Below, piece by piece: positions 9,005 to 16,900 of a stretch of DNA of 64,000 nt; positions within the stretch are counted from its first letter, which is position 1, and every line of letters starts with the position of its first letter. A program made the position numbers and the translations under genes. Source of the DNA: Longimicrobium terrae. Its GTDB lineage: Bacteria; Gemmatimonadota; Gemmatimonadetes; Longimicrobiales; Longimicrobiaceae. The stretch is taken from contig NZ_JACHIA010000021.1 in the NCBI RefSeq assembly GCF_014202995.1, positions 1-64,000 of the forward strand. Reading direction: 5' to 3'. The notes under the pieces were generated by a model that saw only the letters and a list, made by a program, of their open reading frames with translations, did not search any database and was not told the origin of the DNA.

Positions 9005-9670
9005 ATGGTATCTCTCTTCGACATCCTGGGTCCGACGATGGTAGGTCCTTCCTCGTCGCACACGGCCGGCGCCTGCCGGCTGGGGCTGATTGCGCGCGCC
9101 GTTGCCGGCGGAACGCCCGACCGCGTGCGCATTCAGCTGCATGGTTCCTTTGCCGCCACCGGTGAAGGCCACGGAACGCACCGCGCCATCGTGGGCGGGC
9201 TCGTGGGGCTGGCCCCCGACGACCTGCGCCTGCGCGAAGGCTACGAGGAGGCGCGCGCCGCGGGCCTCACCTGGGAGTTCGAGGAGATCGACCTGGGCGA
9301 CGAGGCGCACCCCAACACGGCCATCTTCCACATCGACCGCGCGGACGACAGCCTGGTGGTGCGCGGCGCGTCGCTGGGCGGCGGGCGGGTGGAAGTGTCG
9401 GAGATCGACGGCTTTCCCGTGGCGCTGGGCGGCGCGTACCACACGGTGGTGCTGCTGGCGCACGACGAGCCGGGGACCATCGCCGCGGTGGCCACCATCC
9501 TTTCCGCCCACCACGTGAACCTGGCCACCATGCGCGTGGACCGCACCGGGCGGCATCAGGACGCGCTGATGACCATTGAGGCCGACGAGCCGGTGAGCGA
9601 CGCCGCGCTGGGAGCGATCCGGTCGTTTCCGTGGCTGCGGTGGGCTCGGGCCGTGCCGAGGATTGCGTAA
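9005..9670 (+). CDS. sdaAB: L-serine dehydratase, beta subunit
   Basis: Iron-sulfur L-serine deaminase, small chain, which converts serine to pyruvate plus ammonia together with the alpha chain at 9838. The N-terminus carries the typical 'DILGPTMVGPSSSHTAGA' motif and the C-terminal 75 residues form an ACT domain ('VVLLAHDEPGTIAAVATILS'). The 221-residue length fits the Bacillus-type two-subunit enzyme. The ATG at 9005 begins the conserved MVSLFDILGP; a TTG at 8996 is possible but less likely. The alpha gene follows after a 167-bp gap filled by an inverted repeat, so cotranscription is likely but the spacing is unusual. Confidence 0.93.
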   Translation: MVSLFDILGPTMVGPSSSHTAGACRLGLIARAVAGGTPDRVRIQLHGSFAATGEGHGTHRAIVGGLVGLAPDDLRLREGYEEARAAGLTWEFEEIDLGDEAHPNTAIFHIDRADDSLVVRGASLGGGRVEVSEIDGFPVALGGAYHTVVLLAHDEPGTIAAVATILSAHHVNLATMRVDRTGRHQDALMTIEADEPVSDAALGAIRSFPWLRWARAVPRIA

Positions 9671-9675
9671 AGATC

Positions 9676-9830
9676 AGGGAATAGGGAATGGGGAATAGGG
9701 AATAGGGGGTCCGGCGCGGGGGCCGGCCGGAGCACGGCTCCGACGGGAGGGCAGCCGATCAGACACCGCCGGGATGTCCTCGCACCGCTCTTGCAGCCTA
9801 TTCCCCATTCCCTATTCCCTATTCCCTGCA
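9676..9830. repeat. 24-bp inverted repeat of GGGAATA units between sdaAB and sdaAA
   Basis: Arms 9676-9699 and 9797-9820 are a perfect 24-bp inverted repeat built of GGGAAT(A) units, separated by 97 bp. The left arm and its extension carry five G-runs of 3-5 bases with 3-4 nt spacers (to 9708), a canonical G-quadruplex pattern on the plus strand. The right arm gives the same on the minus strand. It may be a mobile palindromic element or a transcription-modulating structure inside the sda operon. Confidence 0.75.
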
Positions 9831-9837
9831 GTTCCTC

Positions 9838-10725
9838 ATGCACAAGTCCATCGAATCGCTGCTCCGCGACGCCGAACAGTCCGGCCGCCCCATTCCGCAG
9901 GTGGTGCTGGAAACGGAGTCGCGCGAAACCGGCGTTCCCGCCGAGCAGATCCGCGCCCGCATCGCGCACACGCTGGGCGTCATGCGCCGCGCCATCGACG
10001 AGGGGCTGGAGGGCAAGGTGCGCTCGGCGTCCGGGATGACCGGCGGGCGCGCCAAGCGGCTGTGGGACAACGGGCCTCGCATGCTGGGCGAACGCGTCAC
10101 CATCACCCTGGCGCGCGCCATCGCCACGCTGGAGGTGAACGCGGCGATGGGGCTGATCGTCGCGGCGCCCACGGCGGGGGCCGCGGGGGTGCTGCCGGCG
10201 ATCCTGATCTCGGTGGATGAGTTCGCGGACGGGCTGGGCGAGGAAAAGCTGATCGACGCCATGCTGGTCGCGGGCGGCGTGGGCGGGGTGATCGCGCAGC
10301 GCGCCTCGCTGGCCGGCGCCGAGGGCGGCTGCCAGGCCGAAACGGGGACCGCCGCCGCCATGGGCGCCGCGGCCGTCACCTGGCTGCACGGCGGCACGCC
10401 GGACCAGATCAGCACCGCCATCGCCCTCTGTCTTCAGGGCATGCTGGGGCTCATCTGCGATCCCATCGGCGGGCTGGTGGAAATTCCCTGCATCTACCGC
10501 AACGCCAGCGCGGCCATGCAGGCCATCTCCGCGTCCGAAATGGCGCTGGCCGGGCTGGACTTTCCCGTGAACGCCGACGAAGTGATCGACGTCATGGGCG
10601 AGGTGGGGCGGCGCATGCCCAGCGCCTACCGCGAAACCGCCATGGGCGGGCTGGCCGCCACGCCGTCCGCGCGCCGGCTGGTGCAGATCCGCCCCACCAG
10701 CCGTCCCTCCGGCGCCAGCTCCTGA
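9838..10725 (+). CDS. sdaAA: L-serine dehydratase, alpha subunit
   Basis: Catalytic, [4Fe-4S]-binding chain of L-serine deaminase. The 295 residues include 'SASGMTGGRAKRLW' and the cluster-binding stretch with Cys about 198, Cys about 207 (LICDPIGGLVEIP) and Cys about 218 (PCIYRN), which match the three cluster ligands of the family. The start MHKSIESLLRDAEQSG is typical. Partner sdaAB lies upstream (9005-9670) on the same strand. The two-gene arrangement is that of Firmicutes-type enzymes rather than the fused E. coli SdaA. Confidence 0.93.
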   Translation: MHKSIESLLRDAEQSGRPIPQVVLETESRETGVPAEQIRARIAHTLGVMRRAIDEGLEGKVRSASGMTGGRAKRLWDNGPRMLGERVTITLARAIATLEVNAAMGLIVAAPTAGAAGVLPAILISVDEFADGLGEEKLIDAMLVAGGVGGVIAQRASLAGAEGGCQAETGTAAAMGAAAVTWLHGGTPDQISTAIALCLQGMLGLICDPIGGLVEIPCIYRNASAAMQAISASEMALAGLDFPVNADEVIDVMGEVGRRMPSAYRETAMGGLAATPSARRLVQIRPTSRPSGASS

Positions 10726-10808
10726 CCTTCGCCCGCCGCCGGGCGGCCGGCCGCGGGTGAAACTTTGCGCCGGGGCGCGACGTACCCCCGCTGCATGAGA
10801 AAACGGAC

Positions 10809-11078
10809 ATGGGAATCGTAATCCTGATCCTGGCCGTGGGGCTGGCGGCGCGCATGGTCATTACCGCGCTGCCCCGCTCCACCGGCGACTCGGACATCGC
10901 TTCGCGTGACGCCCAGATCCGTGGCCTGCGCGAAGAAATGGACACCCTGCAGTCCGAAGTGCGCCGCCTGAGCGAGGAACAGTCGTTCATGGTGGGGCTG
11001 CTTGGACAGGGCCAGACCCGTTCGCCCGGCGCGCTGCCCGCGCCCGGGCTTCCGACAAACAATCCGGAGAGCCGCTGA
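10809..11078 (+). CDS. PspB-like small membrane protein (first gene of psp operon)
   Basis: 89 residues: a membrane segment at the very N-terminus (MGIVILILAVGLAARMVITAL), then a heptad-rich helix 'IRGLREEMDTLQSEVRRLSE' and a Pro/Gly-rich tail. The size and the 'TM plus coiled coil' design match PspB, the small inner-membrane partner in phage-shock systems, although sequence identity to PspB is not obvious. Its stop overlaps the next start by one base (TGATG), and PspA follows two genes later. This context supports an envelope-stress role; the PspB assignment is inference. Confidence 0.6.
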   Translation: MGIVILILAVGLAARMVITALPRSTGDSDIASRDAQIRGLREEMDTLQSEVRRLSEEQSFMVGLLGQGQTRSPGALPAPGLPTNNPESR

Positions 11079-11473
11079 TGGTGAACCGCGAGGACGTGGT
11101 GAACTTCCTGCACCGCATGGACCTGGAGTTCGAGGAAGTGGCCGAGGGAATGTGGACGGCCTACCCCGACGAGCAGGACGGCGGGGCGCCCCTGGTGATC
11201 AACCACGCGCCGCCGCTGCTGGTGTTTCGCCTGAAGGTGCTGGACGTGCCGCAGGACCAGCAGAAGTGCTCGGACCTGTACCGCGCCCTCCTGCGCGCCA
11301 ACGCCACCGAACTCGTGCACGCCGCGTACGGGCTGGAAGAGGACGACGTGATCCTCACCGAGTCGCTGGAGCTGGAAAACCTGGACTTCAACGAGTTCCA
11401 GGCCACGGTGGATTCGTTTCAGATGGCGCTGGCCACGCACCTGGATTCGCTGGCGGGGTATCGCGACTGCTGA
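11078..11473 (+). CDS. YbjN/CesT-like domain protein in psp operon
   Basis: 131 residues, acidic, no signal peptide or membrane segment. The pattern 'LEFEEVAEGMWTAYPDE...PLVINHAPPLLVFRLKVLDV' followed by 'LYRALLRANATELVHAAYGL' and 'DVILTESLELENLDFNEFQA' fits the YbjN / type III secretion chaperone-like (CesT) fold. Such domains are found beside PspA in many bacteria. It overlaps the upstream PspB-like gene by 1 nt and precedes pspA by 90 nt, so an operon is likely. It may act as a chaperone or adaptor for PspA. Confidence 0.7.
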   Translation: MVNREDVVNFLHRMDLEFEEVAEGMWTAYPDEQDGGAPLVINHAPPLLVFRLKVLDVPQDQQKCSDLYRALLRANATELVHAAYGLEEDDVILTESLELENLDFNEFQATVDSFQMALATHLDSLAGYRDC

Positions 11474-11563
11474 TGCGCACGGCCGTTCTTTTCCGCTGAC
11501 CAGGCACGTCCCCCCGGAGCCGCGCACGCGCGTTTCCGCCCGGGACCTACACGTTGGGATCCG

Positions 11564-12493
11564 ATGGGAATCTTCCAGAAGCTGTCGACCCTTGTCCGGT
11601 CGAACCTGAACGACCTGATCGCCCGGGCCGAAAACCCGGAAAAGATGCTCGAGCAGGTCATCATCGACATGCGCGAGCAGCAGACCCGGGCCAAGCAGGA
11701 GGTCGCGCTCGCCATCGCCGAAGAGCGCAAGCTCAAGTCGCAGGTGGAGGCCGAGGCCAAGCAGGCGCAGGAGTGGGAGCGCCGCGCCATGCTCGCGCTG
11801 CAGCAGGGCCGCGACGACCTGGCCCGCCAGGCGCTGACGCGCCAGCAGGAGTACGCCCAGCGCGCGCAGAGCCTGCACGACACCTGGCAGAAGCAGGCCT
11901 CCGACACCGAAAAGGTCAAGGACGCCCTGCGACAGCTGCAGGTCAAGATCGAAGAGGCGCAGCGCAAGAAGAACCTGCTGGTAGCCAAGCAGAAACGCGC
12001 CCAGGCGCAGCGCCGCATTCACGAGACGATGGCCGGGCTGTCGGACTCGTCCGCGTTCGAAACGTTCGAGCGCATGGCGCAGAAGATCGAGCACAACGAG
12101 CGCCTGGCCCTGGCCGCCGCCGAAGTCTCGGAAGAGCTGAACGGCGATCCGCTGGAAAAGGAGTTCAAGGCGCTGGAAGCTGGCAGCAGCTCCGACGTGG
12201 AGTACCGCCTGCTGGAGATGAAGCAGCAGATGGGCATTCTTCCCCCGGCCGAGGCCGCGCCGCCGGCCGCGCTTCCGCAGTCCGGCGCCGGTTCACGGCG
12301 GCTGGGCGCGGGACAGGGAATGGGGCAGGACATGACGGTGCAGGACGCGGAGCTGGTGGATGACGACGCTGGCGCGCACACCGCCGCCGAGCGCACCGCC
12401 TACGCCCAGCCGGACGCCACCCGCGCGCAGCCGCCCCAGGCCGCCCCCGACGGCGACCTGGCCGCGCAGATCGACGCGCTGAACCGCGCCTGA
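11564..12493 (+). CDS. pspA: Phage shock protein A (PspA/IM30 family)
   Basis: ESCRT-III-like, coiled-coil membrane-repair protein. It begins MGIFQKLSTLVRSNLNDLIA (amphipathic helix a of PspA) and continues with 'AENPEKMLEQVIIDMREQ', then long coiled-coil helices through about residue 225 (typical length). A low-complexity Ala/Pro/Gln tail of about 80 residues follows, which is not found in E. coli PspA. It sits last in the PspB-like/YbjN-like/PspA cluster, and a strong terminator follows. I infer that it maintains the cytoplasmic membrane under stress. No PspF or PspC is visible here. Confidence 0.95.
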   Translation: MGIFQKLSTLVRSNLNDLIARAENPEKMLEQVIIDMREQQTRAKQEVALAIAEERKLKSQVEAEAKQAQEWERRAMLALQQGRDDLARQALTRQQEYAQRAQSLHDTWQKQASDTEKVKDALRQLQVKIEEAQRKKNLLVAKQKRAQAQRRIHETMAGLSDSSAFETFERMAQKIEHNERLALAAAEVSEELNGDPLEKEFKALEAGSSSDVEYRLLEMKQQMGILPPAEAAPPAALPQSGAGSRRLGAGQGMGQDMTVQDAELVDDDAGAHTAAERTAYAQPDATRAQPPQAAPDGDLAAQIDALNRA

Positions 12494-12506
12494 TCATCCG
12501 CTGAAC

Positions 12507-12534
12507 GCGCCGCCGCCCTTCCGGGCGGCGGCGC
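12507..12534 (+). terminator. psp operon terminator
   Basis: Perfect 12-bp GC stem GCGCCGCCGCCC/GGGCGGCGGCGC (12507-12518, 12523-12534) with a TTCC loop, 13 nt after the pspA stop. U-run absent. Confidence 0.75.
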
Positions 12535-12603
12535 TCCGGCGCGGCCCGAAGGGAGCACCTTTCCGATCAATCCTTTCCTATTCTTCACTTCTCCGGAGCC
12601 GCC

Positions 12604-13602
12604 ATGAAGACCATTGCCGCAAGCCTGCTCGCCGGTGCCGTGCTCGCCGGCGCCGCTCCGGCCAATGCTCAGCCGAACGTGGTGCGCGTTCCCGGCAAGG
12701 TGGTGGAGGTGCTGGGGCTGGAAGACTGGACGGTACCCATGCTGGAGGAAGCCCTCCGCCGGAAGGGCGAGGTTTCGCTTGCTTCGCACGCGTGCGCGGT
12801 TGCGCTGCAGCAGATCGGCTTTCCCGCCGCGACCTCCTCCACGACGATGACGATGGGCGACACAGTCGAGTATGTCACTCTGACGCTGGTGGAGCCGGCG
12901 GACTCCGTGCGGGTGCGGCGCCTGTACCTGCCGGACGACACCACGAGTGTCCGGCAGGAATGGAGCGGGCTTCCGGCCCGGCTGCGCACGCAGCCGGGCC
13001 GGTACAAGGACGCATTGGAGATGATGGCGTGGGAAGGCCATCTCCCCGACATGTCCCGGCGGGACAGCCTGGAGATTCAGCGCGTCTGGGACTTCTGGAA
13101 GTCGCACGGCACGCCGGCGGACCTCGCCCTCGCCCGGCGGGTGCTGGCGGCGGACTCCGGCATGCTGAACCGCGTGGTGGCCGCCTCGCTGCTCGCGTAC
13201 GGCCCCGCGACGGACGAGGTGCTGCACCAGTTGATGCACTCGGTCCGGGAACAGAACGACATCGTTTCGGGAATGGCGGCGTACTCGCTGACGACGCTTG
13301 CCCGCACGCCGCGTCGGGTGGACTGGGCGCCCGCCGTGGACGACATCCACGCCATTCTGCGCGGCACCTCGCTGTGGAACCTGGACGAGGTCATGAACGC
13401 GCTCGTGGCGACCGGGGCGGATTCCACCCACGCCGCGCGCTTTCTGGCCGGCGGCGGCGAGGCCGTACTCGCGCGGCTGGACAGCCGCTCCGAGGACGTA
13501 TCCGGACCCGCGCGCCGCTTTCTGACCGCCCTGCGCGGCGAGGACCTGGGCGCCGACCCCGCGGCGTGGCGGGCGTGGGTGGCGTCGCTGCGCGCGGAGT
13601 AG
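12604..13602 (+). CDS. Secreted protein with HEAT-like helical repeats, unknown function
   Basis: 332 residues beginning with a signal peptide (MKTIAASLLAGAVLAGAAPANA, cut after ANA). The first half shows no known domain. From about residue 175 it contains helical pairs such as 'PADLALARRVLAADSGMLNR', 'DEVLHQLMHSVREQNDIVSG' and 'LDEVMNALVATGADSTHAAR', which look like HEAT/PBS repeats. ATG 12604 follows 'tctccggagccgcc'. It stands alone between a terminator (12534) and the permease gene at 13716. I do not recognise the family. Confidence 0.75.
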   Translation: MKTIAASLLAGAVLAGAAPANAQPNVVRVPGKVVEVLGLEDWTVPMLEEALRRKGEVSLASHACAVALQQIGFPAATSSTTMTMGDTVEYVTLTLVEPADSVRVRRLYLPDDTTSVRQEWSGLPARLRTQPGRYKDALEMMAWEGHLPDMSRRDSLEIQRVWDFWKSHGTPADLALARRVLAADSGMLNRVVAASLLAYGPATDEVLHQLMHSVREQNDIVSGMAAYSLTTLARTPRRVDWAPAVDDIHAILRGTSLWNLDEVMNALVATGADSTHAARFLAGGGEAVLARLDSRSEDVSGPARRFLTALRGEDLGADPAAWRAWVASLRAE

Positions 13603-13715
13603 GCGCGGACGGACGCTGGAGGGGACGCCGCCGTTGGCGCGGGGCGCTCCGGATTGATAGCTTGCGCGGGGCCGGCATTCTGCCGGTCCCGCTTTTCGTT
13701 TCACGGGACTCCGCC

Positions 13716-14909
13716 ATGAGCGCCAACCCGCCCGCCCGCGAGCACGCCCAGCCCCGCCCGTCGCCCTACGCCGTGATGGGCGCGGCGGTGGGGACGGTGC
13801 TGCTGCTGTACTTTCTGTTCAGCGTGGCCGAGGTGCTGCTGCTGCTCTTCATCGCGGCGCTGTTCGCCGTCTACCTGAGCGCCATCACCGACTTTCTGGA
13901 AGACCGGCTGCGGCTGCCGCGCGGGCTGGGGATCGTGTCGGCGCTGCTGATTACCGCGGCGGCGGTGGCGCTGGTGGGGTGGCTGGTGCTGCCGCCCGTG
14001 GTGGCGCAGACGCAGGCGCTGATCACCGCGCTCCCCGCGCAGATCCAGATCCTGACGCAGACGCTGGTGGACCTGGGCGAGCGCTATCCGCTGGTGAAGG
14101 CGGTGCTGCCGCCGGAAAAGATCACCGCGCAGCTCAGCGGCGTCGCGGAAAACGCGGGCCAGTTCGCCACGGGGCTCTTTCCCTTCGTGTTCGATACGCT
14201 GCACACGTTCGTGAACCTGGCCAGCGTGTTCGTCATGGGCATCTACATGGCGCTGCGCCCGCAGATGTACAAGGAGGGCGCGGTGTCGCTGGCGCCGCCC
14301 GTCCACCGCGAGCTGGTGCGGGACATTCTGAGCGACCTGGGCGTGTCGCTGCGGGCGTGGATCGGCGGGCAGCTGATCGCCATGGTGTGCCTGGGCGTAC
14401 TGACGTGGATCGGGCTGCTGGTGCTGCACGTGCCGTTCGCGCTGGCGTTCGGCGTGTTCACCGGCGTGGTGGTGATGGTGCCCTTCTTCGGCAGCCTGGT
14501 ATCGACGCTGCTGCCGGCGCTGTTCGTGTTCGGGCAGGGGAACATTGCCCACGCCATGGGCGTGGTGCTGCTGGGCGTGGTGGTGCACATCATCGAGGGC
14601 AACTTCGTTCATCCCATGGTGATGGAGCGGCGGGTGCACCTGCCGCCGGTGCTCACCATCATGAGCGTGCTGGTGATGGCGCACCTGCTGGGCGCGTTCG
14701 GCCTGGTCGTCGCCGTCCCCGTGCTGGCGACGGTGATGGTGATTACGCGGCGCATCTACGTGCACCGGCTGCTGGAGGGCAAGGGCTTCCGCCGCTTCGT
14801 GCGCGACGCGCCTTCGGAGGTGCGCGTGCCGGAATCCGCCGTGCGGATGGACCCCGGCCCGCTCAGCATTCCCGCCATCCTGGAACAGGCCGGCGCCGCC
14901 CCACGCTGA
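13716..14909 (+). CDS. AI-2E family transporter (YdiK/TqsA-type permease), copy 1
   Basis: 397 residues with the eight-helix pattern of the AI-2 exporter-like (formerly UPF0118) family: two N-terminal helices ('VGTVLLLYFLFSVAEVLLLL'), a third ('GIVSALLITAAAVALVGWLV'), a long amphipathic central region ('VVAQTQALITALPAQIQILT'), then 'SLRAWIGGQLIAMVCLGVLT', 'VPFFGSLVSTLLPALF' and 'IIEGNFVHPMVMERRVHLPP'. That last motif is highly conserved in the family. Members export small molecules or act as Na+/H+ antiporters; the substrate is not predictable. The ATG at 13716 fits the first helix. The frame stays open upstream to 12792, but that part only shadows the neighbouring gene. A second member lies at 37062-38258. 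Confidence 0.92.
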   Translation: MSANPPAREHAQPRPSPYAVMGAAVGTVLLLYFLFSVAEVLLLLFIAALFAVYLSAITDFLEDRLRLPRGLGIVSALLITAAAVALVGWLVLPPVVAQTQALITALPAQIQILTQTLVDLGERYPLVKAVLPPEKITAQLSGVAENAGQFATGLFPFVFDTLHTFVNLASVFVMGIYMALRPQMYKEGAVSLAPPVHRELVRDILSDLGVSLRAWIGGQLIAMVCLGVLTWIGLLVLHVPFALAFGVFTGVVVMVPFFGSLVSTLLPALFVFGQGNIAHAMGVVLLGVVVHIIEGNFVHPMVMERRVHLPPVLTIMSVLVMAHLLGAFGLVVAVPVLATVMVITRRIYVHRLLEGKGFRRFVRDAPSEVRVPESAVRMDPGPLSIPAILEQAGAAPR

Positions 14910-14972
14910 TCATACGGGCGGGCGGCCAAGCCCGGCTGCTGGAGCGACTGAAGTTGCCGCTTCAACAGCGGA

Positions 14973-14999
14973 AAGCCTCACGGTAATGCTGTGAGGCTT
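14973..14999. repeat. Hairpin in repeat-rich intergenic region
   Basis: The arms AAGCCTCAC (14973-14981) and GTGAGGCTT (14991-14999) form a 9-bp stem with a 9-nt loop, 64 bases after the permease stop. The segment before it (gcgactgaagttgccgcttc) resembles the dispersed motif at 54287. The hairpin could serve as the permease terminator. Confidence 0.5.
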
Positions 15000-15073
15000 C
15001 AACCGCGTAAACCAGCAGGCACCCGCGCGGGCTCCTCGGATGCGCGGAACAGAAGCCGCACTGCGGCCGTTGT

Positions 15074-15295
15074 TTGTCATCCTGAGCGAAGCGCCGAGCA
15101 GATCTGTCCGGCACGCCCGACTCTGGCGCGAAGTCTAAGGATCTTGCCACGGCAGATGTGGCGCGCTCGGCAGGCGGGGTCCGAGCCAGACTCGAACCGG
15201 GGTGCTCGTGGCCGGCCATGTGGCAAGATCCTTCGACTCGCTGCAACCAACGGTGCCGCCGACACCGCCGTATCGCCGCTCGCTCAGGATGACAA
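15074..15295. repeat. Palindromic intergenic element 1 (nested inverted repeats)
   Basis: The outer arms are a perfect 16-bp inverted repeat TTGTCATCCTGAGCGA (15074-15089) against 15280-15295. Nested inside is a perfect 14-bp pair AAGGATCTTGCCAC (15137-15150) with 15220-15233. The whole 222-bp unit can fold into one long interrupted hairpin. It has no coding capacity and resembles non-autonomous MITE-like elements bearing 'GTCATCCTGAGCGAAG' ends that occur in many bacterial phyla. Confidence 0.8.
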
Positions 15296-15335
15296 GAAGG
15301 GGCACCGTCTCCACCTTCGCCACGAAGCCCGTTCG

Positions 15336-15583
15336 ATGTCATTCTGAGGAAGCGTGCGCCGCTCTCTCCGCCGCGCCGGATTTTGCGCGACCGAAGAATT
15401 CCGCTCCGAACCGTGAGCCGAGCCGCTGTCCGGCACCGCGCGTCCGACCGTCCGCCGCGCCTGCCGCTCTGGAGGCGAGTGCGATCCGGCGATCGCGGGC
15501 CAGTGTGGAGCGGGATTCTTCCGTCGGCGCCACAGTCTGAGCAGGGCGAATTGTGTCGCGCGGCGCCTCGTTCAGAATGACAT
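15336..15583. repeat. Palindromic intergenic element 2
   Basis: A second, diverged unit directly follows element 1. Outer arms ATGTCATTCTGA (15336-15347) and TCAGAATGACAT (15572-15583) are perfect. Inside, GAAGAATTCCGCTCC near 15395 faces GGAGCGGGATTCTTCC near 15508. The ends are variants of element 1 (TCATTCTGA against TCATCCTGA), so both probably belong to one family. Confidence 0.7.
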
Positions 15584-15667
15584 GGGACGAGTGAAGCACA
15601 TTCCAACAAACAAGCACTGGGCACTTGGTACCGGGCCCTGAGCACTTCCCTTCTCCGCCACGTCTGG

Positions 15668-16750
15668 ATGCAGCAGCCTGACCTCACCACGTACCGCTAC
15701 CTGGTTCTCGCGGAGGGCCACTTCGGCCCGCTGACCAGCAAGACCGCCAACAGCGCCGTCCGCTTCCTTCCGGACCGCGTGTTGGGCATCGTGGATTCCA
15801 CGCGCGCCGGGCAGACGGTGCAGGACGTCCTGGGCTTCGGCGGCGAAATCCCCATCATGGGATCGATGGAAGAGGGTCTGCGGCTGAACCCGACGGCGCT
15901 GCTGATTGGGATCGCGCCGCAGGGAGGCGCGCTCCCGCCCGCGTGGCGGCCCGCGTTGACGGCCGCGATCCGCGCGGGGCTGCACGTGGTGGCGGGCCTG
16001 CACGCGTACCTGGCCGACGACGCGGAACTGTCCTCGCTGGCCGCGGAGCACGGCGTGCGCATCCACGACCTGCGCCGCCCGCCCGCCGGCCTGCCGGTGA
16101 GCAAGGGCCACGCGCGCAACATCGGCGCGTACTCCGTGCTGACCGTGGGCACGGACTGCAACATCGGCAAGATGACGGCGGGGCTGCGCATTCGCGACGC
16201 GCTGCGGGCCCGCGACGCCAAAGTGGGATTTGCCGCCACCGGCCAGACGGGAATCCTGATCGAAGGCTGGGGAATCGCCGTGGACGCCGTGGTGGCGGAC
16301 TTCATCGGCGGGGCGGCGGAAACGCTGGTCCTGAAGGCGGCGGAGGGGAACGACATCGTGATGGTGGAGGGCCAGGGCTCGCTCGTGCACCCCGGCTACA
16401 GCGGCGTCACGCTGGGCCTGCTGCACGGCTCCATGCCCGACGGGATGATCCTGTGCCACCAGCCCACGCGCACCTGCCCGTACGGCGCGGGCAATCCGTA
16501 CTCGTGGATGCCGCTGCCCAGCGTGCCGGAGATGATCCGCATCGTGGAGGGCGCCATCGCGCCTCTCCGTCCCTCTCCCGTCATCGGCGTCTCGCTGGTG
16601 ACGTTCGACATGGACGAGGCGGCGGCGCGCGACGAGGTGGCCCGTATCCAGGACCTCACCGGCCTGCCGACCACCGACCCGGTCCGCTTCGGCGCGGAGC
16701 CGCTGGCAGACGCCATTCTGCGGGCCGCGGCGCGGAAGAAGGGCAACTGA
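15668..16750 (+). CDS. DUF1611 family P-loop protein (DgcN-like)
   Basis: 360 residues of the DUF1611 family, which includes DgcN, a D-glutamate N-acetyltransferase of D-glutamate catabolism. A Rossmann-like N-terminal domain ('YRYLVLAEGHFGPLTSKTAN') precedes the P-loop GTDCNIGKMT at about residues 161-170, then 'FAATGQTGILIEGWGIAVDA', 'MVEGQGSLVHPGYSGVTLG' and 'CHQPTR', all conserved in the family. The usual partner dgcA (dipeptide-epimerase-like) is not adjacent here, so the D-glutamate role is not supported by context. ATG 15668 begins MQQPDLTTYRYLV. The gene ends between an R2 palindrome and a shared terminator. Confidence 0.85.
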   Translation: MQQPDLTTYRYLVLAEGHFGPLTSKTANSAVRFLPDRVLGIVDSTRAGQTVQDVLGFGGEIPIMGSMEEGLRLNPTALLIGIAPQGGALPPAWRPALTAAIRAGLHVVAGLHAYLADDAELSSLAAEHGVRIHDLRRPPAGLPVSKGHARNIGAYSVLTVGTDCNIGKMTAGLRIRDALRARDAKVGFAATGQTGILIEGWGIAVDAVVADFIGGAAETLVLKAAEGNDIVMVEGQGSLVHPGYSGVTLGLLHGSMPDGMILCHQPTRTCPYGAGNPYSWMPLPSVPEMIRIVEGAIAPLRPSPVIGVSLVTFDMDEAAARDEVARIQDLTGLPTTDPVRFGAEPLADAILRAAARKKGN

Positions 16751-16754
16751 TCAT

Positions 16755-16819
16755 CTCACGCAGAGCAGCAGAGGAGCAGAGGAAAAGCTGTTCTCTGCTC
16801 CTCTGCTGCTCTGCGTGAG
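16755..16819. repeat. R2 palindrome (agagcagcagagg family)
   Basis: A perfect 27-bp inverted repeat, arms 16755-16781 and 16793-16819, with an 11-nt centre. The core 'cacgcagagcagcagag' recurs at about 43441, 48075 and 57821, in the latter two cases nested inside R1 palindromes. The structure is a near-perfect hairpin RNA just past the DUF1611 stop. Confidence 0.85.
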
Positions 16820-16837
16820 GCCTTGCCCTGAAAGCAG

Positions 16838-16865
16838 AACGCCCCGCGAAAGCTCGCGGGGCGTT
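16838..16865. terminator. Bidirectional terminator between DUF1611 gene and yggX
   Basis: 12-bp stem AACGCCCCGCGA/TCGCGGGGCGTT (16838-16849, 16854-16865) with loop AAGC, between two convergent genes. Confidence 0.8.
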
Positions 16866-16900
16866 CCGGTCCATCGAAAAGAAGCGCTACGGCAGGCCGG

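Noticed and set aside
12792-13715. N-terminal extension of the first AI-2E permease
   Set aside because: The frame stays open upstream only because it runs through the coding region of the secreted protein at 12604 in another frame; homology begins at ATG 13716.
14910-15667. Several small frames in the palindrome region
   Set aside because: They arise from the inverted repeats and show no start signals or protein-like composition.
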